A stretch of DNA of 64,000 nucleotides from Pseudomonas sp. GGS8 (GCF_024168645.1 NZ_JALJWF010000001.1:5831501-5895500); one strand, 5' to 3'; positions 1-9,692 are shown, numbered from the stretch's first letter. Notes: generated by a model from the letters alone, not told the origin. Numbers and translations are program-made.

Positions 1-1
1 A

Positions 2-178
2 TTGCAATCTATGTGTCAGGGCGTACCCGCCGACATTGCAGAAAACCTACATCCGAACCAAAACAGGAAAAATCTGCTTACGGCCATTAGAGATATTTGG
101 GCTGAGCAGGAAGCACGCTATCAGAGGGCTTCGATGGACGGGATGCCCTCTTCGCCTTCCATAGGTACTTCCCTGTAA
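2..178 (+). CDS. C-terminal end of an unidentified protein, cut by the window edge
   Basis: An open frame enters from the left edge and ends with TAA at 176-178, giving about 58 residues. The composition looks coding: it is charged and helix-prone near residues 15-45, with a run reading LLTAIRDIWAEQEARYQRA, and then a Ser/Pro-rich tail. I do not recognise the family. It could also be a chance open frame, since no start is visible. It is followed by about 280 bases without a gene before the cellulose locus, so it is probably not part of that operon. Confidence 0.35.
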   Translation: MQSMCQGVPADIAENLHPNQNRKNLLTAIRDIWAEQEARYQRASMDGMPSSPSIGTSL

Positions 179-260
179 TCCTGTCACCATTGAGCCCACC
201 AAGGCCGAGTTCAATATTCACTCAAACGTACTGACCAAGAGAATCTTGGACTTATTACTC

Positions 261-295
261 ATCCAAAAATAGATATCTAAAGTCCATTTTTGGAT
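261..295. promoter_or_regulatory. Perfect inverted repeat upstream of the cellulose locus
   Basis: ATCCAAAAAT at 261-270 is matched by its exact complement at 286-295. The 15-base spacer contains the small palindrome AGATATCT (271-278). A second, shorter inverted repeat, CCAAG-5-CTTGG, lies at about 233-248. The region around 240-370 is AT-rich and otherwise empty. It could be an operator or promoter element for the cellulose operon, or a weak terminator for the preceding gene, because a T-rich stretch follows. No factor can be named from the sequence. Confidence 0.35.
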
Positions 296-456
296 TTATG
301 TATTTTTTAGAAATGTACTACAACATCAAACCACAAAAGTCTATTATACAGACACCCGCACACGCCAACAATCATCTGGCTTTGTTCGCACTAGCCTGTG
401 TTGACTTGTAATAGGCAAGGCTTAGCACCTGAACTTCACCTGAGTAACAACCCGCG

Positions 457-663
457 ATGCATAGCGTTGATGACGACATTAAAAATCTGTTCAGTCGATT
501 CGGCGCAAGCCCCGACAGGTACTGGGACATTGGTGCGAATCACGAACTCACCGATGAAGCTAAAGCCGTGCAGTCCACCTCCTCCAATGTGACGCAAAAA
601 CCAGAGAACCACCGTTCCCCCATCCCCCCCCCGCCCTTAACACTTAGCCAACGCGAGCACTAA
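457..663 (+). CDS. Short BcsR/BcsP-like cellulose accessory protein
   Basis: This 68-residue ORF lies just before bcsA. Its N-terminus reads DDIKNLFSRFG, then DRYWDI, which resembles the start of BcsR/BcsP-type proteins encoded ahead of bcsQ and bcsA in other bacteria. The C-terminal half is Pro/Ser-rich and ends quickly (PIPPPPL at about residues 55-61). Family members of the BcsP type are usually longer and are followed by bcsQ, a MinD-like ATPase gene. Here the stop is at 663 and bcsA starts at 785, with no bcsQ between. Either the gene has been shortened by a deletion that also removed bcsQ, or this is a compact version. BcsR and BcsQ stabilise or localise the synthase in Escherichia coli. 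The assignment rests on a short motif only. Confidence 0.5.
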   Translation: MHSVDDDIKNLFSRFGASPDRYWDIGANHELTDEAKAVQSTSSNVTQKPENHRSPIPPPPLTLSQREH

Positions 664-784
664 AGGAGCAGCACCTAAGAATACCTGGTTTAAACATCAG
701 ATCTTTCTGACTGCCTGACAAAACAACCGATTAGATATTCGCTTTCGTCTCTTTGACATAGCGCACCACAGAGCATCAATACCC

Positions 785-2974
785 ATGGAAGGCACTCCTG
801 TGTGGCTCGAAAAATCCAGGACTTGCCTGACCGCCTGGCCTCGCCCCGTGCGTCTGGCACTTTGTGTTTCGACCTGCGCAATTGGTTTCCTGCTGATGGC
901 CCTCGTCGTAACAGTGCCATTGGACTTCGAACAACAGTGCGCTTTTGCTTTTATCTGCCTGGCTGCCACCCTGTTGATCAGAGTCGCCACAGGCAGGCTT
1001 CCAATCCTTGCGATGATAGCCCTGTCACTGATCGCTTCATTGCGCTACCTGTACTGGCGACTGACGTCCACGCTTGGCTTCGACGGCTGGCTGGACTGCT
1101 TCTTCGGCTATGGTCTGGTGGCCACTGAACTCTACGCCATGCTGATCATGCTGCTCGGCTACCTGCAGACCGCATGGCCACTAGGTCGCCAACCTGCCCT
1201 GCTGCAAACCGATCCCGGCGAATGGCCAACCGTTGATGTGTTCATCCCCACTTACAACGAGCCCTTGGACATCGTAAAGCTGACAGTACTGGCCGCCAGG
1301 GCTATCGACTGGCCCAAGGACAAACTCCGAGTCTATGTCCTGGATGACGGACGACGAGAGGAGTTCCGCACTTTTTGCCAGCAAGCTGGCGTTGGTTACA
1401 TCACCCGCGACAATAACCACCATGCGAAGGCTGGCAACCTGAACGAAGCACTCAAGGTTACCGATGGCCAATACATTGCCTTTTTCGATGCCGACCACAT
1501 ACCTACTCGCGCCTTCTTGCAGGTGTGTATGGGCTGGTTTCTAAAAAACCCGAAGCTGGCACTGCTACAAACCCCCCACTTCTTTTTCTCACCCGATCCA
1601 TTCGAGAAAAATCTGCGTACTTTCCGCTCCGTGCCCAACGAGGGAGAGCTTTTCTACGGACTCATCCAGGACGGAAACGATCTCTGGAATGCGAGTTTCT
1701 TCTGCGGTTCGTGTGCGGTCATCCGTCGTCCCCCGCTACTCGAAATCGGTGGCATAGCCGTTGAAACCGTCACCGAGGACGCGCACACAGCACTCAAGCT
1801 CAATCGTTGTGGTTATGACACTGCCTACCTTGCCATTCCTCAGGCGGCGGGCCTGGCAACAGAAAGCCTGTCCCGCCACATCAATCAACGCATTCGCTGG
1901 GCTCGGGGAATGACCCAGATTTTCCGCACCGACAATCCGTTACTCGGCAAAGGCTTAAACCTCGGTCAGCGGTTGTGTTATCTGAACGCCATGCTGCATT
2001 TTTTCTACAGCCTCCCGCGCCTGGTTTTTCTCACAGCACCACTGGCTTACCTGATGTTTGATGCCCATATATTCCATGCTTCCGCATCAATGATCAGCGC
2101 CTTTGTGTTCCCCCACATTATTCTGTCCACGCTGACCAACTCCCGTATCCAGGGTCGGTTTCGACACTCGTTCTGGAATGAGATCTACGAAACAGTATTG
2201 GCATGGCACATTTTACGCCCGGTACTTATGGCTCTCATCAACCCAAAAGCCGGCGGTTTTAACGTAACCGATAAAGGCGGGGTGATTGAAAAGACGTTTT
2301 TTGACTGGCAACAGGCCCGCCCCTGCATCGTGCTGTTGGTCCTTAATCTGGTGGGGCTGATCTTCGGTGTCGTCGGGCTTATGACCCAAAGCAGTACTCC
2401 CAGCACACTACTGGTGAATCTGGCCTGGACGCTCTACAACCTTGTGATTATCAGCGCCGCGCTGGGCGTCGCCAGCGAAACCCGGCAGGTTCGCTCAAAA
2501 CCAAGAGTAGACGCGGCCTTACCAGTGCAAATCCATCGTGCCGATGGAACTCGAATTGCTAGCGTTACTCGGGACTTTTCAGAAAGTGGCTTAGGCTTCA
2601 CCTTGCCGGCAGGAACAACGCTTGCTCCGGGAGAGCAGATACAAATAGCACTAGCGCGCAAGACTAAATCCAGCCTCTTCCCGGCCACCGTCATGTTCAG
2701 CCAGGGATCGACCGTTGGCGCACAGTTCAATGAACTCGACTTGCGCCAACAGAGCGAACTGGTTCGCCTGACCTTTTCAAGAGCGGACATATGGGTCTCA
2801 ACCTGGGGGCATAGTCGAGAGGACAAACCTCTAGTAGCGTTGGGTAGCGTCTGCCTGGCGGGCCTTAAAGGCATAGTGGGGCTACTCAGTGCGGTTACCA
2901 AGGAAACGACCAGTTTCCTGAAGGTCAGTCGCAAGCAATCAAAATCACTCGAAAGCTCGGCGAGCGCCGCATGA
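785..2974 (+). CDS. bcsA: Cellulose synthase catalytic subunit BcsA
   Basis: Inner-membrane family 2 glycosyltransferase that polymerises UDP-glucose into beta-1,4-glucan and pushes it across the membrane. The 729 residues show N-terminal membrane helices, the GT2 start VDVFIPTYNEP (about residue 150), the substrate/metal motif D235-A-D237, the TED motif (T330-E331-D332, catalytic base), QRIRW at 368-372, more membrane helices, and a C-terminal PilZ domain. The PilZ domain has the c-di-GMP-binding RxxxR (R570-R574) and DxSxxG (D597, S599, G602). All key residues are present, so the enzyme should be active and c-di-GMP dependent. It overlaps bcsB by four bases (ATGA), which implies translational coupling. 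The ATG at 785 is the first start of the frame. No acetylation genes follow, unlike the wss operon of P. fluorescens SBW25. Confidence 0.95.
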   Translation: MEGTPVWLEKSRTCLTAWPRPVRLALCVSTCAIGFLLMALVVTVPLDFEQQCAFAFICLAATLLIRVATGRLPILAMIALSLIASLRYLYWRLTSTLGFDGWLDCFFGYGLVATELYAMLIMLLGYLQTAWPLGRQPALLQTDPGEWPTVDVFIPTYNEPLDIVKLTVLAARAIDWPKDKLRVYVLDDGRREEFRTFCQQAGVGYITRDNNHHAKAGNLNEALKVTDGQYIAFFDADHIPTRAFLQVCMGWFLKNPKLALLQTPHFFFSPDPFEKNLRTFRSVPNEGELFYGLIQDGNDLWNASFFCGSCAVIRRPPLLEIGGIAVETVTEDAHTALKLNRCGYDTAYLAIPQAAGLATESLSRHINQRIRWARGMTQIFRTDNPLLGKGLNLGQRLCYLNAMLHFFYSLPRLVFLTAPLAYLMFDAHIFHASASMISAFVFPHIILSTLTNSRIQGRFRHSFWNEIYETVLAWHILRPVLMALINPKAGGFNVTDKGGVIEKTFFDWQQARPCIVLLVLNLVGLIFGVVGLMTQSSTPSTLLVNLAWTLYNLVIISAALGVASETRQVRSKPRVDAALPVQIHRADGTRIASVTRDFSESGLGFTLPAGTTLAPGEQIQIALARKTKSSLFPATVMFSQGSTVGAQFNELDLRQQSELVRLTFSRADIWVSTWGHSREDKPLVALGSVCLAGLKGIVGLLSAVTKETTSFLKVSRKQSKSLESSASAA

Positions 2975-5232
2975 CACGGAAGTATTTTGCTCGCAACGAG
3001 AGGCACTTCAGCCGCGACGCACTCACAGCGCTCGCCTTGTCGGTGCTGTGCCTTGGCGCAAGTTTCCCCGCCTTCGCGGCGACCCAAACGGCAACCAGCC
3101 AAATTGCCAACACCGGATATCACCTGCCCCTGAATCAACCGGGAAACGCTCATTGGGTAAATCTGAACAGGGCCACCCCCAGCGATACCATGAGATTCAA
3201 TATTCGGGCCGATGAAGTTGTGTCTCAAGCACGCCTGACATTGCACTACAGCTATTCATCCGCCGGGGTCGGCACTCCACCGCAGATCAACGTGTTGATG
3301 AACAATCAAGTGGTCACCAGCCTTCCGCTCGCTGGCGATAGCAGCCGTAATCAACACACTCAGGTCATCGATCTTCCAGCGCAATTCATCACCGACTACA
3401 ACCAACTCACACTGCAACTCATTGAGCACGACATCCCCCAGAGCGATCCATCACAGCCCACCCACTTGTGGGCCAGGATCATCAACACCAGTTATCTGGA
3501 CTTGAATGTGATGCCGATCACGCTGCCGGATGACCTCGCCATCCTTCCCGAGCCGTTCTTCGATCGCCGTGATACCCGAAGGTTAGTGCTGCCTTTTGTA
3601 TTTGCTACAGCTGCGGATCAAACCACCCTGGAAGCTGCGGGCGCAATATCATCCTGGTTCGGCGCACAAGCCGGCTCTCGCGAAGCGATGTTCCCGAGCA
3701 GCTTCAACGAGCTACCGAAACAAGGCAATGCCATTGTTCTGGTCAATGGTAGTAACGCTCCGATACTGAGCGACTTGAAGGTACCCCACCCCAAAAACGC
3801 GACCCTGTCACTGATCACCAATCCAAACGATCCGTACGGCAAGTTACTGATCATCGCCGGGCGCAATGCTGAGGAGCTCAAGCGCGCAACGATGGCATTG
3901 GTCATCGGCAGTCAGACCTTGTCTGGCAATCGCGCCACTATCGCTCACCTTGATCCTGCACCCTCGCGTCAGCCGTTTGATGCGCCCAACTGGATACCTA
4001 GCGACCGCCCGGTCAGACTCGACGAATTGGTTAATCCGAAGATGCTCAAAGCCTCGGCCCATAATCAAGGGAGCATTGATGTTGCACTGCGCCGTGCGCC
4101 AGACCTGTTCGGCTGGCGTCAAAGCGGTGTGCCGCTCAACTTGAAATATCGCTACTCGGCACCGTCGATCCCGCGCAATGCGTCAATAAACGTGAGCCTT
4201 AACGACACCTATATAACCTCAGTCCCCATTACACCAAATATCGAAATGGGCATTCTCGATCACCTGTATGCCTTGCTGAAAAACAACAAAAACCAGACCG
4301 TAAATAGCCACATCCTCCTACCCCTGGATGCCATTCCAACGCACTCGAGTCTTAAACTGCATTTCTCGTGTGACGATCTCATCCAGATTGAGTGCCGGAA
4401 CTTCACTTTCGATAACGCACAAGCTGCAGTCGAGCCGGACTCAACCCTTGACTTCAGCCACTACGAACACTTTATTGCAATGCCCGACCTGGGTGTATTC
4501 AAGGGCAGCGGCTTTCCCTTCACCCAAATGGCCGACCTGTCCGAGAGCGCGATTGTCCTGCCCGACAAGTTCGGGACAGCGGAAGTCAGTGCGTACCTGA
4601 ACGTACTCGGTCACTTTGGCAGAATCACAGGATATCCCGCACTTGCCGTGACAGTGGTTCAAGCACAGCAGATCGACAAGCTATACGACAAGGACCTGCT
4701 GATACTCGCCTCCGGTGCCAACCAACCTTTGCTTGAGCATTGGGCCGACCTGCTGCCGAGCGACCAGGTGCAGACTGCGCCACAATTTGAGTTCTCCAGC
4801 TTACTCTCAACCCTGCGCAACTGGATCAACTTTCGCTCCACCCGCTATATCAACCTTGAGCACCTCGAAACGGACGGTTGTACTTACCTGAGCGGATTCG
4901 AGTCGCCGCTTAGCCGCGGGCGCAGTGCTGTCGTTATCTCCGGGTGCCATCAAGACGCCCTGGCCGAGGCAACAGCAACGCTGATTACCGGCGAGCTCAA
5001 TGATCAGTCTATCCAAGGCAGCCTGGTGGCAATCAAAGAAAGGCACGCTCAGGTAATGGCGACAAAACAAACCTACTACGCAGGGCACCTGCCGCCTTTC
5101 AAGCTCGCACAACGGTTTCTTTCACTGCATCTGGGCTGGCTGCTGCTGATTACCACCCTCGCCACTCTGCTGTTCAGCGTATTGACTTATTTGTCGTTAA
5201 GCGCCCGTGCCCAACAGCGTCTTGGCAACTGA
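2971..5232 (+). CDS. bcsB: Cellulose synthase periplasmic subunit BcsB
   Basis: Membrane-anchored periplasmic partner of BcsA, which stabilises the synthase and guides the glucan through the periplasm. The 753-residue product has an N-terminal signal peptide with a hydrophobic core at about residues 18-36, ending in an Ala-X-Ala-type site near FAATQ. A long beta-rich region follows with alternating carbohydrate-binding-like and flavodoxin-like modules. A single membrane helix near the C-terminus (about residues 713-735, LGWLLLITTLATLLFSVL) is followed by a short polar tail. Length and architecture match the BcsB family. The start ATG overlaps the bcsA stop, and bcsZ begins 15 bases after the bcsB stop, so the genes almost certainly share one transcript. 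Confidence 0.93.
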   Translation: MTRKYFARNERHFSRDALTALALSVLCLGASFPAFAATQTATSQIANTGYHLPLNQPGNAHWVNLNRATPSDTMRFNIRADEVVSQARLTLHYSYSSAGVGTPPQINVLMNNQVVTSLPLAGDSSRNQHTQVIDLPAQFITDYNQLTLQLIEHDIPQSDPSQPTHLWARIINTSYLDLNVMPITLPDDLAILPEPFFDRRDTRRLVLPFVFATAADQTTLEAAGAISSWFGAQAGSREAMFPSSFNELPKQGNAIVLVNGSNAPILSDLKVPHPKNATLSLITNPNDPYGKLLIIAGRNAEELKRATMALVIGSQTLSGNRATIAHLDPAPSRQPFDAPNWIPSDRPVRLDELVNPKMLKASAHNQGSIDVALRRAPDLFGWRQSGVPLNLKYRYSAPSIPRNASINVSLNDTYITSVPITPNIEMGILDHLYALLKNNKNQTVNSHILLPLDAIPTHSSLKLHFSCDDLIQIECRNFTFDNAQAAVEPDSTLDFSHYEHFIAMPDLGVFKGSGFPFTQMADLSESAIVLPDKFGTAEVSAYLNVLGHFGRITGYPALAVTVVQAQQIDKLYDKDLLILASGANQPLLEHWADLLPSDQVQTAPQFEFSSLLSTLRNWINFRSTRYINLEHLETDGCTYLSGFESPLSRGRSAVVISGCHQDALAEATATLITGELNDQSIQGSLVAIKERHAQVMATKQTYYAGHLPPFKLAQRFLSLHLGWLLLITTLATLLFSVLTYLSLSARAQQRLGN

Positions 5233-5247
5233 CCGGAATCAACCTCC

Positions 5248-6474
5248 ATGAACACACTTCATCTGCCTGGCGATAGACCTCGGCGAACACTTGGAAGACA
5301 GATCCCGAGTCTTTTGCTACTTACAATGCTGACCTCTTTAACAGCGTTCGCGAGCGCCTGCGATCAAACCGCATGGCCGCTCTGGACGCAATATTCCCAG
5401 CAGTTCATTCAGGCCGATGGCCGGGTCTTGAACTCCAGCCTGAAAGCGCAGCACAGCACTTCGGAAGGACAGTCCTATGCAATGTTCTTCGCCCTGGTCG
5501 CCAACGACCAGCCCCTGTTCGACAAGTTATGGCGATGGACGATATCCAACATGGCCTCGGGACAGATTGACAAGCACCTTCCCGGCTGGCTTTGGGGACA
5601 AGGCGACGATCACAAATGGGCTATACAGGATGCAAACTCGGCAACCGATGCCGATCTCTGGTTCGCCTACGTGCTGCTTGAGGCCGCCCGACTGTGGCAT
5701 CGCCCCGACTACCAGAGTGATGCCGAACACTTGCTCGCCAATATCGCATCGCACCAGACCGTGACACTCCCGGGGTTTGGAAGAATGCTGCTGCCCGGAC
5801 CCGAGGGGTTCATTATGAGTGATCATCTCTGGCGGCTGAACCCAAGCTATTTGCCCATCCCTGTCCTCCGACGCCTGACAAAGGAGGCACCTGCCGGCCC
5901 GTGGAAGGAAATCACCGAGAATACCGCCCGGTTATTGCACGAGGTCAGCCACAACGGTTTTATCGCTGATTGGGTCGGCTACCGTGGCACCGCGGCCAAA
6001 AAGGGACTGTTTGTAACCGATCCTGTCGCAGGACCGCTCGGTAGCTACGACGCCATACGTGTCTACTTATGGGCCGGCATGACCGCCAAAACCGACCCAC
6101 TGGCCGCCCCCATTCTGGCCAGCCTCAACGGTATGGCGATGGCGACCGCCTCAACCGGTGTCCCTCCTGAAAAGGTTCAAGTGAGCAACGGCAGTACGCA
6201 AGGTGTCGGCCCGTTCGGTTTTTCTGCCGCACTCATCCCCTACTTTCAAGCCAAGGGCCAGCCATGGCTGGCTGAACTGCAACAACACAGGGTCGAGCAG
6301 TCCCTGGAACAAGCCCAGGACCCGCTCAATAAGCAGACAGCGCAGCTGCGTTACTACGACTACATGCTCAGCCTGTTCGCCCTGGGATGGACGGAAAACC
6401 GCTATCAATTCCTCGACGACGGCACACTACAGCTGCCTTGGGAGAATGCATGCTCGCCCGCCTCAACACACTAG
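5248..6474 (+). CDS. bcsZ: Periplasmic endo-1,4-beta-glucanase BcsZ (GH8)
   Basis: Family 8 glycoside hydrolase that trims nascent cellulose in the periplasm and is needed for normal export. The 408-residue protein has a signal peptide, with a hydrophobic segment about residues 20-36 before ASACDQ. The mature enzyme starts with the usual CDQTAWPLW block. The probable general acid is Glu73 in TSEGQSYAMFF, and a second conserved acid is Asp268 in SYDAIRVYLWAGM. Both positions follow the known E. coli BcsZ pattern. The 3' end overlaps the start of bcsC by 25 bases, which suggests coupled translation. Confidence 0.94.
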   Translation: MNTLHLPGDRPRRTLGRQIPSLLLLTMLTSLTAFASACDQTAWPLWTQYSQQFIQADGRVLNSSLKAQHSTSEGQSYAMFFALVANDQPLFDKLWRWTISNMASGQIDKHLPGWLWGQGDDHKWAIQDANSATDADLWFAYVLLEAARLWHRPDYQSDAEHLLANIASHQTVTLPGFGRMLLPGPEGFIMSDHLWRLNPSYLPIPVLRRLTKEAPAGPWKEITENTARLLHEVSHNGFIADWVGYRGTAAKKGLFVTDPVAGPLGSYDAIRVYLWAGMTAKTDPLAAPILASLNGMAMATASTGVPPEKVQVSNGSTQGVGPFGFSAALIPYFQAKGQPWLAELQQHRVEQSLEQAQDPLNKQTAQLRYYDYMLSLFALGWTENRYQFLDDGTLQLPWENACSPASTH

Positions 6475-9400
6475 GCATCGGGTTACTCGTTGCAATGGTG
6501 CATCTCGACGGCCAGGCCGAAAATAGCGATGTGGCGGCCTTGCTCATTGAGCAAGGGTACTACTGGCAGGAGCATGAAGACTCCCGACGAGCCGCGCAGA
6601 CCTGGACAAAACTCCTGCGCCTTGCTCCTGGACAAGCTGACGCCTTGTACGGCCTCGGCGTAGCAGAGATTCACCAGAAACAGCTGGAAAAAGCACGCCA
6701 GTATCTATCAAAGTTAAAGACCGTCCACTCACAACTGGCGCTCCAGCTTGAGCAAGACATTGACCTGGCCAATGACGCTAGCCGGCAACGTATAACAGAG
6801 GCTCGTCGCCTGACTGACGCCGGTGAACAGAAAAAAGCAGCCGACTTGTACCGCTCACTGTTCAACGGACGGCTACCGCAGGGCCAGATCGCTCGCGAGT
6901 ACTACAACACCCTGGCTTTCACGGATGATGGCTGGCCCGAAGCACGCCAGGGCCTGGAACGCCTGCTTCGGTTGAGACCCGATGATTCGGCGCTCTTGCT
7001 ATTGCTGGCGAAACATCTGATTCGCCATGAAGACAGTCGCGTTGAAGGCATACATAAACTTGCGCTTCTTTCCTCACGCTCGGCCACCCACGCCGATGCG
7101 GACAACAGCTGGCGCCTGGCGCTGACCTGGATGGGACCGCCTCCAGCCTCCCACACCCCACTCTTCGAAGCCTTCCTCAAAGCACATCCGGACGACGCGC
7201 AGATTCAGATGCAGTTGGATAAAGGACGTGCGCTGGCCAGCAAGGAGAAACCATCCAGCCAGAAACCCCATCTGACAGCCGCACTAATAGCGCTCGATCA
7301 TGACGATCGAATTAGCGCAGAACGAGAACTGTTGGCACACCTCAAGGACCACCCCAATGACGCCGACGCCCTCGGAGGAATAGGCGTCCTGCGCCAGCGA
7401 CAACAGCGCTTGAGCGAAGCTGAAACGCTACTGACGCAAGCCGTCCGACAGCCCAACGGAAAATACTGGAAAACCGCCCTGAACAATGTGCGGTATTGGT
7501 CAATACTTGGACAAGCCCGTACCGCACAGGACCTTGGCCGACGGGAGCAAGCTCGGGCCTTGCTCGATCAAGCCATACGCCTTGACCCAGAGGAGCCGAC
7601 CGGCCAACTGGCGTTGGCCGCTCTCGAGGTTCAGGACAGAAAGCTTGACGCCGCAGAGACCCTTTACCGGCACATACTCACCCGGCATCCTGAGCACATC
7701 GATGCACGAAAAGGCCTGATAAACGTTCTATCGCAAACCGGCAAGACCGATGAAGCCTTGACGCTGATCGACACACTCACCCCAGCCGAGCAGACACAGA
7801 TTGACCGCGTAGGTCCTCTGCGAGCCATACGGGCGACTCAACTGGCCACGATTGCAAAGCAGCGAGGGGATTTGCCTACTGCAAAACGCTACTTTGAAGA
7901 GGCCGCACGCAATGACCCGGCCAATCCGTGGACACACTATGCACTGGCACATCTGTTACTTGAAACAGGCGAGCGCCCGGCAGCACACGCTGTCCTGGAC
8001 CGGCTCCTGGCATCCCCAACCAGGCAACCTGACACACTCTATAGCAGCGCGCTGTTATTAACAGAGTTCGACGAATGGGAAAAAGCCCAGACGACGCTAG
8101 AGCAAATCCCTACCGCGCAACGTAGCGATAACATGAGCGATCTGGGCATGAACATCGCCATGCATCTGCAATTAAAAAAGGCCATTGAACTGGCAAGAAG
8201 CGGCCAGAAACATGAAAGCCGGCGCGTATTAGCACATGGCGAGTCACTGGCAGGACAGCAACCTGAAAGGCTCGCTCAAGTAGCTGACGCCTATTTGGAC
8301 ATCGGCGATCCGGCACGCGCCCAAGACGTTCTGGCCAGGCTGGAAAGCCAACCGCTGAATGCAGCGGATCGTCAGCACTATAATGAGACTCGGCAATCCT
8401 TGAAGAGGATTAATGAAGAACGTAGCGCTTATGTGGTACAGGCTCTGGATATCCGGAGTAACAACAGTGAGTCCGGACTCGGTAAACTGACCGACATAGA
8501 ATCGCCTTTCGAAGCGAACATTCCACTCAATGACTTTCGGTTAGGCCTGCATATCACACCCGTCTGGCTGGACGCGGGCAGCGTCAGTGAAAGCGCAGCC
8601 AATCGCTTTGGAAGCGGCGGCGCTGCTTCGACTAAAGACCTGAATGCCATTGGTGTGCAGCAGGCGCAGGGAACTGGTATTTCTGCTTCCTTCGAGGACT
8701 CTGCACAAGGTTTAAAAGCCGATCTGGGAACCACGCCCATCGGTTTTCTCTATAGCACCGCGGCTGGCGGCATCAGTTTTGATCGCCCCCTGAGTGTCGA
8801 TCCACAAGCCCACTACACCCTCAATATCTCCCGGCGACCTGTAACCGACAGCTTGCTGTCTTTCGCTGGCGCGCAAGACTCGCGTAGCGGCCTGCGTTGG
8901 GGCGGCGTGACTGCCAATGGTGCCCGAACACAACTGGGTTACGACAACGGCGACGTCGGCATCTACGGCTATGGGGCATGGCACAAGCTATTGGGGAACC
9001 ACGTTGAATCCAATACTCGTAGCGAATTGGGTGGGGGTATCTACTGGTACCTGAACAAGACCAGTAGCAGCTCTTTGACGGCGGGATTGAACCTCACAAG
9101 CCTGTTCTACGACAACAATCAAAACTACTTTACTTACGGCAATGGCGGCTACTTCAGCCCACAGAGCTTTTACTCTGGCAGCGTCCCCATTGAATGGACA
9201 CTCCGTCAAGGGTCGGTCAGCTACCGACTCAAAGGTTCAGTGGGCGTCCAACACTTTGAGCAGGACCGCGCCGATTTCTACCCCACCGACAGCGCACTTC
9301 AAGCCGCTGCTGGCGCTTCGGCCCGTTACGAGAAGCAAAGCAAAACCGGTATCGCCTACAACGTGGCGGCTAAAGCCGAATACCAATTTGGCAAACACCT

Positions 9401-9521
9401 GTTCATGGGAGGCAACCTTGGAGTGGACAACGCGCAGGACTACACGCAATTGATCGCAGGTCTGCACCTACGCTACGCGTTTGAGGACATGACCGGTCCA
9501 ATTCCCATACCATCGCCCTAA
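6450..9521 (+). CDS. bcsC: Cellulose export outer membrane protein BcsC
   Basis: Outer-membrane exporter: a periplasmic tetratricopeptide-repeat scaffold followed by a beta-barrel that lets cellulose leave the cell. I place the start at ATG 6450 because it follows GGAG (6441-6444) at a good distance and gives a signal peptide (MLARLNTLGIGLLVAM). An upstream in-frame ATG at 6387 lies deep inside bcsZ. The 1023 residues comprise many TPR-like helix pairs from about residue 30 to 670, with repeated blocks such as DALYGLGVAEIHQKQLEKA and later copies. A C-terminal barrel region of about 330 residues follows, rich in Gly and aromatic residues (LGGGIYWYLNK, GLHLRYAF). It is the last gene of the operon. 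No terminator hairpin with a T-run was seen directly after 9521. Confidence 0.93.
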   Translation: MLARLNTLGIGLLVAMVHLDGQAENSDVAALLIEQGYYWQEHEDSRRAAQTWTKLLRLAPGQADALYGLGVAEIHQKQLEKARQYLSKLKTVHSQLALQLEQDIDLANDASRQRITEARRLTDAGEQKKAADLYRSLFNGRLPQGQIAREYYNTLAFTDDGWPEARQGLERLLRLRPDDSALLLLLAKHLIRHEDSRVEGIHKLALLSSRSATHADADNSWRLALTWMGPPPASHTPLFEAFLKAHPDDAQIQMQLDKGRALASKEKPSSQKPHLTAALIALDHDDRISAERELLAHLKDHPNDADALGGIGVLRQRQQRLSEAETLLTQAVRQPNGKYWKTALNNVRYWSILGQARTAQDLGRREQARALLDQAIRLDPEEPTGQLALAALEVQDRKLDAAETLYRHILTRHPEHIDARKGLINVLSQTGKTDEALTLIDTLTPAEQTQIDRVGPLRAIRATQLATIAKQRGDLPTAKRYFEEAARNDPANPWTHYALAHLLLETGERPAAHAVLDRLLASPTRQPDTLYSSALLLTEFDEWEKAQTTLEQIPTAQRSDNMSDLGMNIAMHLQLKKAIELARSGQKHESRRVLAHGESLAGQQPERLAQVADAYLDIGDPARAQDVLARLESQPLNAADRQHYNETRQSLKRINEERSAYVVQALDIRSNNSESGLGKLTDIESPFEANIPLNDFRLGLHITPVWLDAGSVSESAANRFGSGGAASTKDLNAIGVQQAQGTGISASFEDSAQGLKADLGTTPIGFLYSTAAGGISFDRPLSVDPQAHYTLNISRRPVTDSLLSFAGAQDSRSGLRWGGVTANGARTQLGYDNGDVGIYGYGAWHKLLGNHVESNTRSELGGGIYWYLNKTSSSSLTAGLNLTSLFYDNNQNYFTYGNGGYFSPQSFYSGSVPIEWTLRQGSVSYRLKGSVGVQHFEQDRADFYPTDSALQAAAGASARYEKQSKTGIAYNVAAKAEYQFGKHLFMGGNLGVDNAQDYTQLIAGLHLRYAFEDMTGPIPIPSP

Positions 9522-9524
9522 GCG

Positions 9525-9690
9525 TTGGGACCAGAAAGGTGTGTTGGCTGGACGCTTACTGAAATCGGCGCCAAATCATTAGCCTTCGAAACAACCCATG
9601 ATGCGCTGACTCATTTATTGGAAACACACGGCCAATCCCTGCTTCTGGTTGTTGATCAAAGTTTGCCTGGAACCAATGGCCGCCTTTGGA
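9525..9690 (+). pseudogene. Fragment of a response-regulator receiver domain
   Basis: Directly after bcsC, the plus-strand frame encodes a stretch resembling the middle of a receiver domain: EIGAKSLAFETTHDAL, then SLLLVVDQSLPGTNG, where VVDQSLPGTNG matches the phospho-Asp strand and loop. The N-terminal strand with its acid pair and the C-terminal half with the conserved Lys are missing. After about 9690 the frame continues only as antisense of another gene. I read this as the remnant of a regulator gene that once lay next to the cellulose operon. There is no good ribosome-binding site, and the only start is TTG. Confidence 0.45.
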
Positions 9691-9692
9691 CC

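Noticed and set aside
6387..6449. Upstream in-frame start for bcsC
   Set aside because: It would add 21 residues ahead of a good signal peptide and lies within bcsZ; ATG 6450 has a well-placed GGAG.
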